Made by a program: the position numbers and the translations under genes
The notes under the pieces: generated by a model
The model's database searches: none
What the model saw: only the letters and a program-made list of their open reading frames with translations
Told to the model about the DNA's origin: nothing
Part shown: positions 55,935-64,000 of the stretch, piece by piece
Layout of the letters: the number at the start of each line of letters is the position of its first letter
Numbering within the stretch: position 1 is the stretch's first letter
Origin: Henriciella barbarensis
GTDB taxonomy: Bacteria > Pseudomonadota > Alphaproteobacteria > Caulobacterales > Hyphomonadaceae
Direction: 5' to 3'
Length of the DNA stretch: 64,000 bases
NCBI RefSeq assembly: GCF_003576345.1
Contig: NZ_QWGB01000005.1
Coordinates: 806,001-870,000 of the forward strand

Positions 55935-56780
55935 GTGAGCGATTTCCTGACCCGCTTTGCGCCATCTCCGACCGGAAGATTGCATCTTGGCCACGCGGCC
56001 TCGGCCTTTCATGTCTGGAAGGCCGCAGAGCGCGCGGGCGGCCATGTCTTGCTGCGCATCGAGGATATCGACCAGACGCGCTGCAAGCCGGAATTTACCG
56101 ACGGTATACTGGAAGACCTTGCCTGGCTGGGCTTTGAATGGGCACGAACACCGCGCATTCAGTCAGAGCATTTCGAGGACTATGACCGGGTCGTTCAGCG
56201 GCTGACCGAACTTGGTCTGACCTATCGCTGTTTCCGTACGCGGACCGAAATGGCAGCAGAGACAGAGGCGGCAGACCTCGCGCCGGGCACGCCGTTCATC
56301 GGGCATCCATTGCCAGCCGAGCTGGAGGCCGAGCACCTGTCACAGGAAGCGCCGTTTGCATGGCGGCTGTCGCTCGAGAGGTGCCGCGAATATCTCGGAC
56401 CAGACTACGACCGGCTGAGCTTTGAAGTCCGCAATCTCGACGGAACCACGCACATCGAAAAGGCGCGGCCAGACCTGCATGGAGATATCAATCTCACCCG
56501 AAAGGATGCGCCGGCCGCCTATCATGTGGCCTGCACGCATGATGACGCGCTGCAGGAGATCACCCATGTCATCCGGGGCACAGACCTTGAGGATGCAGCC
56601 CACATCCACGTGCTGCTGCAAGCCCTGATGGGCTGGCCGACCCCCATTTACACCCATCACCCACTTGTTCTGGGCCCGGATGGAAACAAGCTGGCCAAAC
56701 GCTTTGAATCACAAAGTCTTGCGAGTCTTCGCGAGGCGGGTTTAACGCCGCAGGACGTTAGAAAGCTCGCAGGCGTTTGA
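55935..56780 (+). CDS. gluQ: Glutamyl-Q tRNA(Asp) synthetase
   Basis: A 281-residue truncated glutamyl-tRNA synthetase with RFAPSPTGRLHLGHAASA (HIGH signature), RIEDIDQTRC and NKLAKR (KMSKS-like), but no anticodon-binding domain. It attaches glutamate to queuosine in tRNA-Asp. GTG start, 22 bases after msrA. The next gene starts ten bases after its stop. Confidence 0.93.
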   Translation: MSDFLTRFAPSPTGRLHLGHAASAFHVWKAAERAGGHVLLRIEDIDQTRCKPEFTDGILEDLAWLGFEWARTPRIQSEHFEDYDRVVQRLTELGLTYRCFRTRTEMAAETEAADLAPGTPFIGHPLPAELEAEHLSQEAPFAWRLSLERCREYLGPDYDRLSFEVRNLDGTTHIEKARPDLHGDINLTRKDAPAAYHVACTHDDALQEITHVIRGTDLEDAAHIHVLLQALMGWPTPIYTHHPLVLGPDGNKLAKRFESQSLASLREAGLTPQDVRKLAGV

Positions 56781-56790
56781 GGCAGACAGT

Positions 56791-57720
56791 ATGAGCGATA
56801 CCGCAAACAGCCGCGCCTGGCTCGGCCCCCTCCTGCTGCTTCTGGGCGGTCTTTGCATTGGTCTCGCACCTATCGGCCTGCGCATGGGACTCGACACGCT
56901 GGGGCCGCAAGCGATCGCCTTCTGGCGCTATACGTTTGCGATCCCGATGCTGTTAGTCCTGCTGATCGGCATTGAGCGGCGAATGCCGAAGAAGATCACG
57001 CCGCTGATCATTCTCGCCGGCACGCTGTTCGCGCTGGATATCGCGCTCTGGCACTGGGCGCTGACGATGACCACGGTCGCAAACGCCACATTTATCGTGA
57101 ACATGGGGAATGTCTGCGTGGGGTTTGTCGCCTGGCTGGTGCTGAAGGAACGCCCCAAGCCTGTCTGGTTCGTCGCGGTCGCCGTTGCTGTGGCTGGCGC
57201 GGCTGCCCTGTCACAAGGCGGCGCAGCAAACGGTCAGACAGACATTCGCGGCGATCTGCTGGCTGTCGCTGCGGCCATCATGGTCGCGGGCTATATGCTG
57301 TTCTCGAAAATGTCCCGCAACAAGCTTGGCGCGATGGATGTCATCTTCTGGCTGACAGTCGTCGAAGCGGTTGTTGCAGGCATGGTCGTCCTCGCTTCTG
57401 GTGAGCGTTTCTTACCTGAAACGCCTCAGGGCTTCGCCGCGCCGCTATTTCTGGCGCTGGTCGCCCAGGTTGGCGGGCAGGGGCTAATCATTGCAGGGCT
57501 TGGCCGCACGCCTGCCGCCGTTGCTGGCATCATCGTTCTTATCCAGCCGGTCTTCGCCGCTGGCCTGTCCTGGCAGCTTTTCGGCGAATCGCTCACCGTG
57601 CTGCAGGGCGGCGGTGCCGCCCTCATCCTGCTTGGCATCTGGCTCTCGCAGGGCGGGGTAAAGAGGCGTCGCCAGTCTGCGGCAAAACCGTCACATGCAG
57701 AAGCTACAACCAGCGCCTGA
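56791..57720 (+). CDS. EamA/DMT superfamily transporter
   Basis: A 309-residue protein with ten membrane segments in two EamA repeats (about residues 12-145 and 155-290), beginning WLGPLLLLLGGLCIGLAPIGLR. The second repeat has the usual AALILLGIWLS end. The substrate is unknown. It is likely cotranscribed with gluQ and lies 17 bases before the phosphatase gene. Confidence 0.88.
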   Translation: MSDTANSRAWLGPLLLLLGGLCIGLAPIGLRMGLDTLGPQAIAFWRYTFAIPMLLVLLIGIERRMPKKITPLIILAGTLFALDIALWHWALTMTTVANATFIVNMGNVCVGFVAWLVLKERPKPVWFVAVAVAVAGAAALSQGGAANGQTDIRGDLLAVAAAIMVAGYMLFSKMSRNKLGAMDVIFWLTVVEAVVAGMVVLASGERFLPETPQGFAAPLFLALVAQVGGQGLIIAGLGRTPAAVAGIIVLIQPVFAAGLSWQLFGESLTVLQGGGAALILLGIWLSQGGVKRRRQSAAKPSHAEATTSA

Positions 57721-57737
57721 AACAGGAGAATTTCGCC

Positions 57738-59339
57738 ATGACAAAGCCAAACGCCGGCGCCTTCCGCGCGCCGCTTATCGCGATGACCAGCAGCGCCGTA
57801 ATCGCAGCTTGCGCAACGGCACCAGTCGGGCTCGAGCCTGTCGATGCTGTGGTGCCGCCGACTGAAGTTGAGGAGACCACAAAAGCCCCGGGACTTTCCC
57901 GTACGGGCGTCGCCCCGCAACAGGCCAGTGATGATTACTACGTCGCCGCCGCTGCTGATGTGCAGTCCCGCACGGCGGAAGACTTCGTTCCGCGCGCCCG
58001 GAATGTCATTCTTTTCGTTGGTGATGGAATGGGCGTGTCGACCATCACGGCCGGACGTATCTATGCAGGCCAGCAGAAAGGCCTCGATGGTGAAAGCTAT
58101 CGTCTGGCCATGGAAAGCCTGCCCTATTCAGCCTTTTCCAAGACTTACAGCCATGACGCCCAGGTCGCCGACAGTGCCTCGACCGCCACCGCAATGATGT
58201 CCGGCATCAAGACCCTTTCGCGGACGCTCGGCCTTCGGTCCGGTATCGCCTATGGCAACTGCGCTTCATTATCGGGGCAGAGCACAGATTCGATTTTCGA
58301 GATCGCCGAAGCCGCTGGTCTTTCTACGGGCATCGTTTCCACCGCCCGAATTACGCACGCAACGCCTGCCGCGACCTATGCCGAAAGCGCTGACCGCAAC
58401 TGGGAAGACGACAACCAGCTTGGTGGCACGGACTGTAAGGACATCGCCCGTCAGCTCGTCGACTGGGACGCTGGTGACGGCTTTGAAGTCGTGCTTGGCG
58501 GTGGCCGCGGCGCTTTCTTCCCGGCGAGCCTGACCGATCCAGAAACCGGCGAAGCGGCCGGCCGCCGTACCGATGAAGCAGACCTTACCGAAGTCTGGAC
58601 GGCCAAGTCGGACGATCACGTCTACATCACCGATCAAGCGGGCTTTGAAGCGATCGATTTCACAGGCGAGACCCGTGTGCTTGGCCTGTTTGAGCCGTCC
58701 CACATGCAGTTTGAGCTCGACCGCGCGGAAGATCCCGCTGGCGAACCCTCTCTTGCCGAGCTGACCACGGCTGCCATCACGCGTCTCTCACAGAATGAGG
58801 ACGGTTATGTGCTGCTCGTGGAAGCCGGGCGCATCGATCACGCTCATCACGGTGTGAATGCGGCGCGCGCGCTTGGCGACACGGCGGCGCTGGATGATGC
58901 GGTGCAGGCTGCGCTCGACCTGACGGATGCGGAAGATACGCTGATCGTCGTGACCGCCGACCACTCACACACGCTGACCCTGGCGGGCTATCCTGCGCGC
59001 GGTAATCCGATCCTCGGCAAGGTGGCCTATGGGCCTGGCGGTCTGGCGCGGGCTGATGATGGAAAGCCTTACACCACGCTTGGTTATGCCAATGGTGAAA
59101 CAGGCTGCCCACCGGGCGAAGAGGACTGCGCACGCGCCGACCTTTCCGACGTCGACACGACAGCGAAAAACTTCCAGCAGCAAGCGCTGGTCTTCCAGGG
59201 CTCTGAAACGCATGCGGGCGAGGATGTCCCCGTTTATGCCAGCGGTCCGGGGGCGGAGCTTTTTCGTGGCACCATCGAACAGCACGAGATTTTCCACGTG
59301 ATGGGGCGCGCGAGCGGCCTCATTTCCTACGAGGACTGA
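57738..59339 (+). CDS. Alkaline phosphatase, putative lipoprotein
   Basis: A 533-residue PhoA-like phosphatase: VILFVGDGMGVSTITAGRI (first metal Asp), the nucleophile Ser in DSASTATAMMSG, RITHATPAATYAES, VEAGRIDHAHHG and TADHSHTL, and ETHAGEDVPVYASGP. The N-terminus has a short export signal ending AVIAACA that could be a lipobox. It releases phosphate from organic esters. The stop lies inside the convergent hydrolase frame by 13 bases. Confidence 0.93.
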   Translation: MTKPNAGAFRAPLIAMTSSAVIAACATAPVGLEPVDAVVPPTEVEETTKAPGLSRTGVAPQQASDDYYVAAAADVQSRTAEDFVPRARNVILFVGDGMGVSTITAGRIYAGQQKGLDGESYRLAMESLPYSAFSKTYSHDAQVADSASTATAMMSGIKTLSRTLGLRSGIAYGNCASLSGQSTDSIFEIAEAAGLSTGIVSTARITHATPAATYAESADRNWEDDNQLGGTDCKDIARQLVDWDAGDGFEVVLGGGRGAFFPASLTDPETGEAAGRRTDEADLTEVWTAKSDDHVYITDQAGFEAIDFTGETRVLGLFEPSHMQFELDRAEDPAGEPSLAELTTAAITRLSQNEDGYVLLVEAGRIDHAHHGVNAARALGDTAALDDAVQAALDLTDAEDTLIVVTADHSHTLTLAGYPARGNPILGKVAYGPGGLARADDGKPYTTLGYANGETGCPPGEEDCARADLSDVDTTAKNFQQQALVFQGSETHAGEDVPVYASGPGAELFRGTIEQHEIFHVMGRASGLISYED

Positions 59340-60286
59340 TCCATCGCATCTGCGGCGAGGCGGCGGATCACATCCGCCACTTCGTCGCCATGGTGATGGT
59401 GGGGCATGTGCCCGGTCTGCGGCAGTTTGACGAGCTCAAAGCCTGTGACCTGATGCTTGATCTTTCCTGCATGGAGGCTCGGATCGATCACCGTATCCCT
59501 GGCACCTGAAAAGAGCACGACAGGCATGCTGAGCTCCGGGTAGCGGTGCTGCTGGGCCGCGAGCTCATCCTGCAGGACATTCATATCATCTGCATTCGCG
59601 CGAAAGCTCGGCGGCCGGAAGAGCAAGCCGATGGCGGCATCCGCGTAATAATCGTCCGGTGCGTCCTTCGGATTGAAAACGCCGTCGATACCGCCTTTCA
59701 CCATAGCGGGCGCGACGAGCGGCACGAGCTGCGAGAAAATCGGCCCAATGACAGGGGGGCCGGCCACCTTGTTGTACCAGGTTTCACCTCCGCCGCCCCA
59801 ATCATGGGTCACCGGCGCAAGAAGCACGACCCCGTCGACGAGATCAGGATGGTCAAGCGCAAGCCGGAGCGCGACCGCACCGCCATAGGAGTGTCCGACG
59901 ATGACCGCTTTCTGATCAGGTGCGAGCTGGCGCAGAACGGCTGCCATCTGAGCCGCCTGAACCTCCAGCGTTTCGGCAGCTTCCGGGCGGCCGGAATAGC
60001 CATGGCCGGGACGGTCCGCCATCAACACACGGAAATCCTCCTGCAGGCGCGGCGCCAGGGTAAACGTGAACTCTCTGGCGTTTGCCGACGCGCCATGGAT
60101 CATCAGGACGGGCGGGCCATCACGGCCCGCTTCGATAACATGAACTTTCGCACCGTTCGCTTCGACAAGCGTGCCCTTAGGCGGGTACTTGTCTTCGACA
60201 TTGCTGGTGTAGACTGCGCTATGAACGCAGGCGCCGATGCCGCTCAGCGCGAGCAGCAGGGTAAGTCCGGTAAGAATAATCTTCAA
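59327..60286 (-). CDS. Alpha/beta hydrolase, exported
   Basis: A 319-residue alpha/beta hydrolase with a hydrophobic signal segment (residues 5-20), oxyanion MIHGASANA, nucleophile Ser in VGHSYGGAVALRLA and a C-terminal His in TGHMPHHHHGD. The substrate is unknown. It starts at a TTG that overlaps the TPR stop by four bases (TTGA), so the two genes are coupled. Confidence 0.88.
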   Translation of the reverse strand: MKIILTGLTLLLALSGIGACVHSAVYTSNVEDKYPPKGTLVEANGAKVHVIEAGRDGPPVLMIHGASANAREFTFTLAPRLQEDFRVLMADRPGHGYSGRPEAAETLEVQAAQMAAVLRQLAPDQKAVIVGHSYGGAVALRLALDHPDLVDGVVLLAPVTHDWGGGGETWYNKVAGPPVIGPIFSQLVPLVAPAMVKGGIDGVFNPKDAPDDYYADAAIGLLFRPPSFRANADDMNVLQDELAAQQHRYPELSMPVVLFSGARDTVIDPSLHAGKIKHQVTGFELVKLPQTGHMPHHHHGDEVADVIRRLAADAMDQSS

Positions 60287-60813
60287 AGCCCCTGACCATT
60301 CTGTTCACGCACCAGCCTCGACTCTGCGGCGCGGGCCGCCTGAAGCGTCGGGTGAATTTTCAAAGCTTCGCGATAGGCTTCAAGCGCCTCATCCTTAGCC
60401 CCAAGCGTTTCCATGATGCGGCCAAGACCCGTCCAGGCCCCGAAGTGGCGCGGCTCAAGCCGGATCGCCTCATTGAGGTCGCGCAGGGCTTCTGGAAAGT
60501 TCTCGTCGACCAGGAAGAGCGCGGCGCGCCGATTGTACGCCTCGGCATATCCAGGCTGGATCGCGATGACGCGATCAAACAGCTCATGTGCCAGTTCCAG
60601 GTCGCCCAGACCCTGGGCTTCCACGGCGCGCTGCATCACAAGGTCTGCGGCGGCAGACCCGCTTTCCAGCCAGGCCGCCCAGATATCCATGGCGGTGGAG
60701 TTAGCTTCCTCCTCACTCGGCGCGTTCTTCAACTCGTCGAACATCTCGTCACTCGGCCCGTATTGCGGGCCGCTGACGGCGATGACGCTGGCGATAAGGA
60801 GAGCCTTGAACAT
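60283..60813 (-). CDS. TPR-repeat protein, periplasmic
   Basis: A 176-residue protein with a cleavable-looking signal (residues 1-16) and three TPR units: AVEAQGLGDLELAHELFDRVIAIQPGYAEAYNRRA, then LDEA-like pairs ending EPRHF and HPTLQ. It probably binds a partner in the periplasm. It is upstream of and coupled to the hydrolase. Confidence 0.85.
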   Translation of the reverse strand: MFKALLIASVIAVSGPQYGPSDEMFDELKNAPSEEEANSTAMDIWAAWLESGSAAADLVMQRAVEAQGLGDLELAHELFDRVIAIQPGYAEAYNRRAALFLVDENFPEALRDLNEAIRLEPRHFGAWTGLGRIMETLGAKDEALEAYREALKIHPTLQAARAAESRLVREQNGQGL

Positions 60814-60864
60814 GCCTATCAGTATGGCTCTGGATAAGGTCCCGGCAAGGCCCGAATGCGGCGA

Positions 60865-61521
60865 TCAGGCGGCCGGCGCGAGCAGCCCTTCTTCGATCAG
60901 GGCGGCTTCAAGGCTTTCGGCGTCAGTAAAGTGATGCCCGCGGAAGCCGTAGGCACGGGCCGCTTCGATGTTTTTCAGGCTGTCATCGATAAAAAAGACG
61001 CTGTCCTTGGGCGGCTGACCGAGGCGCGCATGGGTCAGCTCATAAATCGCCGGATCGGGCTTGATCAGCTCTTCCTCCCCAGAAACGACAACATCGCGGA
61101 ACAGTTTGAGCATTGGGAAACGCTCAACCGTTTCCGGCCAGATCTCAGCCGACATGTTGGAGAGGGCAAAGAGCGGGACCTGCGCTTCTTCAAGGCGGGC
61201 GATGAGCGCCGGTACGCCGCTAACATAGCCATCGAACATCTCGAACCAGCGCCGGTGCCAGGCGTCGATCTCGTCTGCATAGTGAGGGTGGTCCTGCTTC
61301 AGCAGGCGCGCGCCTTCTGCAAAGGTCCGGCCCCGGTCATGCTCGACATGCCAGTCCATATTGCAGACATCACGGCAGAAGGCCTCGGCCTCTGCCTCAG
61401 ACGCGAAAATCTTGCGGTAAAGTCGCAAGGGTAGCCAGTCGATCACGACATTGCCGAGATCGAACAGTACGATGGGTTCAGCACCGACAGAAATATTTCC
61501 GCCGGGCGCTGATGCCGTCAT
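60865..61521 (-). CDS. HAD superfamily hydrolase (subfamily IA)
   Basis: A 218-residue HAD phosphatase: FDLGNVVIDW with the catalytic DxG, in which the usual second Asp is missing (DLGN), Ser in ALSNMS, Lys in IKPDPAIY and FIDDSLKN. DxGN rather than DxD is a known variant of YihX-like haloacid dehalogenases. The substrate is unknown. It lies seven bases after rpmJ. Confidence 0.88.
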   Translation of the reverse strand: MTASAPGGNISVGAEPIVLFDLGNVVIDWLPLRLYRKIFASEAEAEAFCRDVCNMDWHVEHDRGRTFAEGARLLKQDHPHYADEIDAWHRRWFEMFDGYVSGVPALIARLEEAQVPLFALSNMSAEIWPETVERFPMLKLFRDVVVSGEEELIKPDPAIYELTHARLGQPPKDSVFFIDDSLKNIEAARAYGFRGHHFTDAESLEAALIEEGLLAPAA

Positions 61522-61528
61522 CTTCTGC

Positions 61529-61654
61529 TTAGCCCTGCTTTGCTTTAAAGCGTGGGTCTGTTTTGTTGATGACGTACGTCCGGCCCTTACGGCGAACGAC
61601 CTTGCAATCGCGGTGGCGGTTTCTCAAGGATTTCAGTGAAGACTTAACTTTCAT
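61529..61654 (-). CDS. rpmJ: 50S ribosomal protein bL36, cysteine-poor type
   Basis: A 41-residue bL36 of the YkgO/B-type: [20 protein letters not shown] at the start and [13 protein letters not shown] at the end. It has only one Cys, against the four-Cys zinc-binding form. In some bacteria this form replaces the other under zinc shortage. The start at 61654 is the family start; the frame is open further upstream to 61723. Confidence 0.94.
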   Translation of the reverse strand: MKVKSSLKSLRNRHRDCKVVRRKGRTYVINKTDPRFKAKQG

Positions 61655-61764
61655 GGGATTGGCCCGGCGATCTTTGAAAACTCGTAAGGGGCGCGAGATA
61701 CAGAATGGGTTATGCAGAGTCAACGCCGCTCACACATCGCGACGGTAAAAGGAAGACATCATTT

Positions 61765-63198
61765 ATGACGCGCAAGAATTTGGTCCTTCTCCGCTGGACC
61801 ACCGCTGCCAGTTTCGCCGCCCTGATCAGCGCCTGCGCTGCCACGCCAGAGCCTGCGCCGCAATCAAGCGCGCCGACCCCGCCCTCGCAGAAGCCGCATG
61901 TCGAGGCAACGACATCGACGCCCCCAAGCGTAGTGACGACAGACAGCGCGCCAGTGACCCGCACATCAACGATTTCTCCCGGTGACCCACGGGGCACGCC
62001 GGGCGCCCCGCCATATTCCGGCCCGGTGGGCCCGTTTGCGCCAACCGGCAATGCCGAGATGGATGCCTGGCGCCAGGACTTCGTCTCTCGCGCAACGGCA
62101 CGCGGCACCAATCCCGCCCTACTCTATGCGCTGCTGAAAGATATCCGACCACTCGATATCTATCTTGGCCCTGACAATCAGTCGGAAGTTGCCAATCAGG
62201 CAGAGTTTTCCAAGGCTATCTGGGAGTATCTGCGCACGGCGGTCACGGATAACCGTTTCCAAACTGGCCGCCAGAAACTCGCTGAGCTTGGGCCCGTTTT
62301 CGACCGCATCGAAGCCACTTATGGCGTCAACCGCGAAGTGGTGAGCGCGATCTGGGCGATGGAAACCAATTTCGGCGGCTATATGGGCAATTTCAGCGCC
62401 GCAAATACGCTCGCCAACATGGCGGTCGAAGGCCGCCGCCGCAGCTTCGCCGAGAGCGAAATCCTCGCTTTGGTCGAAATCGTCGAGAAAGGCTTTGCGC
62501 GGCTGGATCAGCTTGGCTCCGGCTGGGCCGGCGCGATGGGGCACACCCAGTTCATGCCATCAACCTATCTTGCCTATGCGCAGGACTATGATGGCGATGG
62601 GCTGGCGAATGTCTGGTCATCGTCACCAGACGCTCTAGCGTCTGCCGCCAACTATCTCTCAGTATCCGGCTACCGCTTTGACCAGCCATGGGGCGTCGAA
62701 GTGCTCGCGCCGCAAGGTTTTGACTGGTCGATGGCCGATGGCAACGACCGGCGCCTGTCGTCCTGGAAGTCAGCCGGTCTTTCGCCGATCCGGGGTGGCG
62801 GCTTTGGCGTCGATGACAGCGACTATGCCGAGCTGTGGCTGCCAGCGGGTGCGACAGGACCGAAATACCTCCTGTTCCGCAACTTCGACGTCTTCAAGAC
62901 CTATAACCGCTCCAACAGCTATGCTTTCGCGGTCGGCCTCCTCGCCGATGGGCTCGCCGGCCAATATGGCCCGGTCGCAGCCTGGCCGACGAACATCCAG
63001 CGGCTGACCTTCGATGAGGTAAAGCAGCTTCAGTCGGCGCTAAACCAGCTTGGCTATAATGCGGGCGGCGTTGACGGCATTGTCGGCTCAGGCACGCGCG
63101 GCGCGCTGCGGCAGTTCCAGCAGGCGAACGGCCTGATCGCGGATGGCTATCCTTCGCGCCCGGCTCTCAATGAGGTGCTGGCGCGCTTGCGCAGCTAG
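61765..63198 (+). CDS. Lytic murein transglycosylase (MltB-like) lipoprotein
   Basis: A 477-residue protein: signal with lipobox LISAC, a Pro-Thr-Ser-rich linker to about residue 90, an SLT_2/MltB domain (ATYGVNREVVSAIWAMETNFGGYMGN, catalytic Glu in METNFG, and HTQFMPSTYLAY), and a C-terminal peptidoglycan-binding domain (LQSALNQLGYNAGGVDGIVG). It should cleave glycan strands from the outer-membrane side. AAGGAAG lies about ten bases before the ATG. Confidence 0.92.
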   Translation: MTRKNLVLLRWTTAASFAALISACAATPEPAPQSSAPTPPSQKPHVEATTSTPPSVVTTDSAPVTRTSTISPGDPRGTPGAPPYSGPVGPFAPTGNAEMDAWRQDFVSRATARGTNPALLYALLKDIRPLDIYLGPDNQSEVANQAEFSKAIWEYLRTAVTDNRFQTGRQKLAELGPVFDRIEATYGVNREVVSAIWAMETNFGGYMGNFSAANTLANMAVEGRRRSFAESEILALVEIVEKGFARLDQLGSGWAGAMGHTQFMPSTYLAYAQDYDGDGLANVWSSSPDALASAANYLSVSGYRFDQPWGVEVLAPQGFDWSMADGNDRRLSSWKSAGLSPIRGGGFGVDDSDYAELWLPAGATGPKYLLFRNFDVFKTYNRSNSYAFAVGLLADGLAGQYGPVAAWPTNIQRLTFDEVKQLQSALNQLGYNAGGVDGIVGSGTRGALRQFQQANGLIADGYPSRPALNEVLARLRS

Positions 63199-63201
63199 AA
63201 C

Positions 63202-64000
63202 CTAGTCGTAGATTTCCGGCTGATCGTCATCATCCTGATAGACCTGATTGGCCGGAAAGACGCGGCGGGCGAAAAACGCCATCAGGACGAGTACGACGCC
63301 CGCGCCGATGAAAGGCGCGCTCTGGTGAACGTTCTCATACATCCATGGGCCAAAGAACGGGCTGACGATGAATCCGGTGCCGTTGGCCGAGATGACAAGG
63401 CCTGCGACGTTGCCCTGAAGGCTGGAGCCGACAGAGAGCGATGCGCCGCTGGAGAAGCCCGGGCGCGCAAGACCCTGCCCGATCCCCACGAAAAACTGCG
63501 CCAGCACGAGAACCGCGAACTCATTCGTCGGCACGATAAGGAACGCGCCGACCGACAGGGTGAGCGCCCCAGTCACCATAAGCGTCCGGTTGGTCATCTT
63601 GAGGCGCGGAATGATGACAAGCTGCGAGATCAATGTGCCCGCCGCGCCGACCGTATAGGCCGGGCCGGTGAACTGCATCGCCTCAGCCCCGTCGACGCCG
63701 ATCTTGTCCATGATGGCGAAGGCGAATGTCTGGGTCAGTACGCCGGTGACGACGGAGAGCCCGACTGCGAAAATCAGATAGGGCAGCACGCGCGGATCGC
63801 GCCAGAGACCATCGCCCTCTTTCTTGCCTGTGGATTTGAGGCCCGCTTCCTTTCGCGGCGCAGTTTTCTCCGGCAGGCGCGTATAGATCAGGAAAGACAG
63901 GACAGCCGCCGCGGCGCTGATCATGAAAACTGGTGTCAGTAGGCCAAAAACCGCGCCCGCCGCAGCCGCGAAGGCTGGGCCTGCAACCGCGCCGAAGCTG
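63202..64000 (-). CDS. MFS transporter, 3' part only (leaves the window)
   Basis: The open frame reaches the window edge without a start, so 266 codons of the C-terminal part are seen. It has about eight membrane segments and the MFS loop QFFVGIGQGLARPGF, with a charged end QDDDDQPEIYD. TetA-like or drug-efflux MFS proteins share this form. The substrate is unknown. It is convergent with the transglycosylase gene, three bases apart. Confidence 0.85.
   Translation of the reverse strand, partial: SFGAVAGPAFAAAAGAVFGLLTPVFMISAAAAVLSFLIYTRLPEKTAPRKEAGLKSTGKKEGDGLWRDPRVLPYLIFAVGLSVVTGVLTQTFAFAIMDKIGVDGAEAMQFTGPAYTVGAAGTLISQLVIIPRLKMTNRTLMVTGALTLSVGAFLIVPTNEFAVLVLAQFFVGIGQGLARPGFSSGASLSVGSSLQGNVAGLVISANGTGFIVSPFFGPWMYENVHQSAPFIGAGVVLVLMAFFARRVFPANQVYQDDDDQPEIYD

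Overview
The window is 64 kb of dense, GC-rich alphaproteobacterial chromosome. Several features point to Caulobacterales, most likely a Hyphomonadaceae-type marine bacterium: a GapR (DUF2312) nucleoid protein, an MmcB-type DNA repair gene with an SOS box of the alphaproteobacterial type (GTTC-N7-GTTC), AddAB next to thioredoxin, tsaE-amgK-murU, the order priA-atpHAGD, and the tryptophan run trpF-trpB-cutA-trpA-accD-folC. The genus cannot be fixed from the sequence alone.

Layout. 1-1466: right end of an integrated element, with a tyrosine integrase and, just outside it, a copy of a tRNA 3' end (positions 54-76 in tRNA numbering), i.e. an attachment site. 1600-6220: surface-sugar genes (GtrA-like flippase, GT2 polyprenyl-phosphate glycosyltransferase, WecE-type sugar aminotransferase, and a divergent multi-membrane-span GT-C-like protein). 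6230-16490: housekeeping and small genes (thpR, DUF2853, Bax-inhibitor-1 family, mmcB, msrB, gapR, FAD monooxygenase, ASCH protein, SDR, crotonase, DUF202, xerC, GNAT). 16578-26438: priA and the F1 ATP synthase genes atpH-A-G-D and, separately, atpC. 26550-33360: lipoprotein, thioesterase, ferredoxin/ferredoxin reductase pair, PLP enzyme, tsaE, amgK and murU. 33357-40314: addB, addA and trxA in one tight operon. 40373-45150: the only clearly accessory stretch, with intergenic palindromic repeats, very small membrane proteins, a GIY-YIG nuclease flanked by palindromes, a duplicated gene 3' end, a DUF3800 gene and a chimeric reading frame. 45339-50671: folC-accD-trpA-cutA-trpB-trpF. 50795-64000: CaiB-type CoA transferase, a PAS-GGDEF-EAL protein with a GAF partner, tRNA-Ser(GGA), msrA, gluQ, DMT transporter, alkaline phosphatase, hydrolase, TPR protein, HAD phosphatase, rpmJ, a lytic transglycosylase and the 3' part of an MFS gene that leaves the window.

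How the genes work together. tsaE-amgK-murU-addB-addA form an overlapping chain (1-11 nt overlaps), with trxA following addA by 54 nt, so tRNA modification, peptidoglycan-sugar recycling and double-strand break repair are probably co-transcribed. The tryptophan genes share a transcript with the carboxylase subunit AccD and FolC. ATP synthase is unusual twice: AtpD carries an in-frame N-terminal four-cysteine module with a second, well-formed internal ribosome binding site, and atpC is separated from atpD by a crotonase gene on the other strand.

The most interesting structures are (i) a GIY-YIG nuclease gene bracketed at 22 and 26 bp by near-identical 25-bp palindromic repeats, next to a duplicated 3' end of the upstream SDR gene; (ii) the AtpD fusion; (iii) a second duplicated gene end, that of priA, flanking an inserted membrane-SRPBCC gene; and (iv) two 49-bp identical repeats around a 45-residue hydrophobic protein gene, with a third copy in which only the hairpin arm has changed and stays self-complementary. 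No CRISPR array, rRNA operon or insertion sequence was seen.
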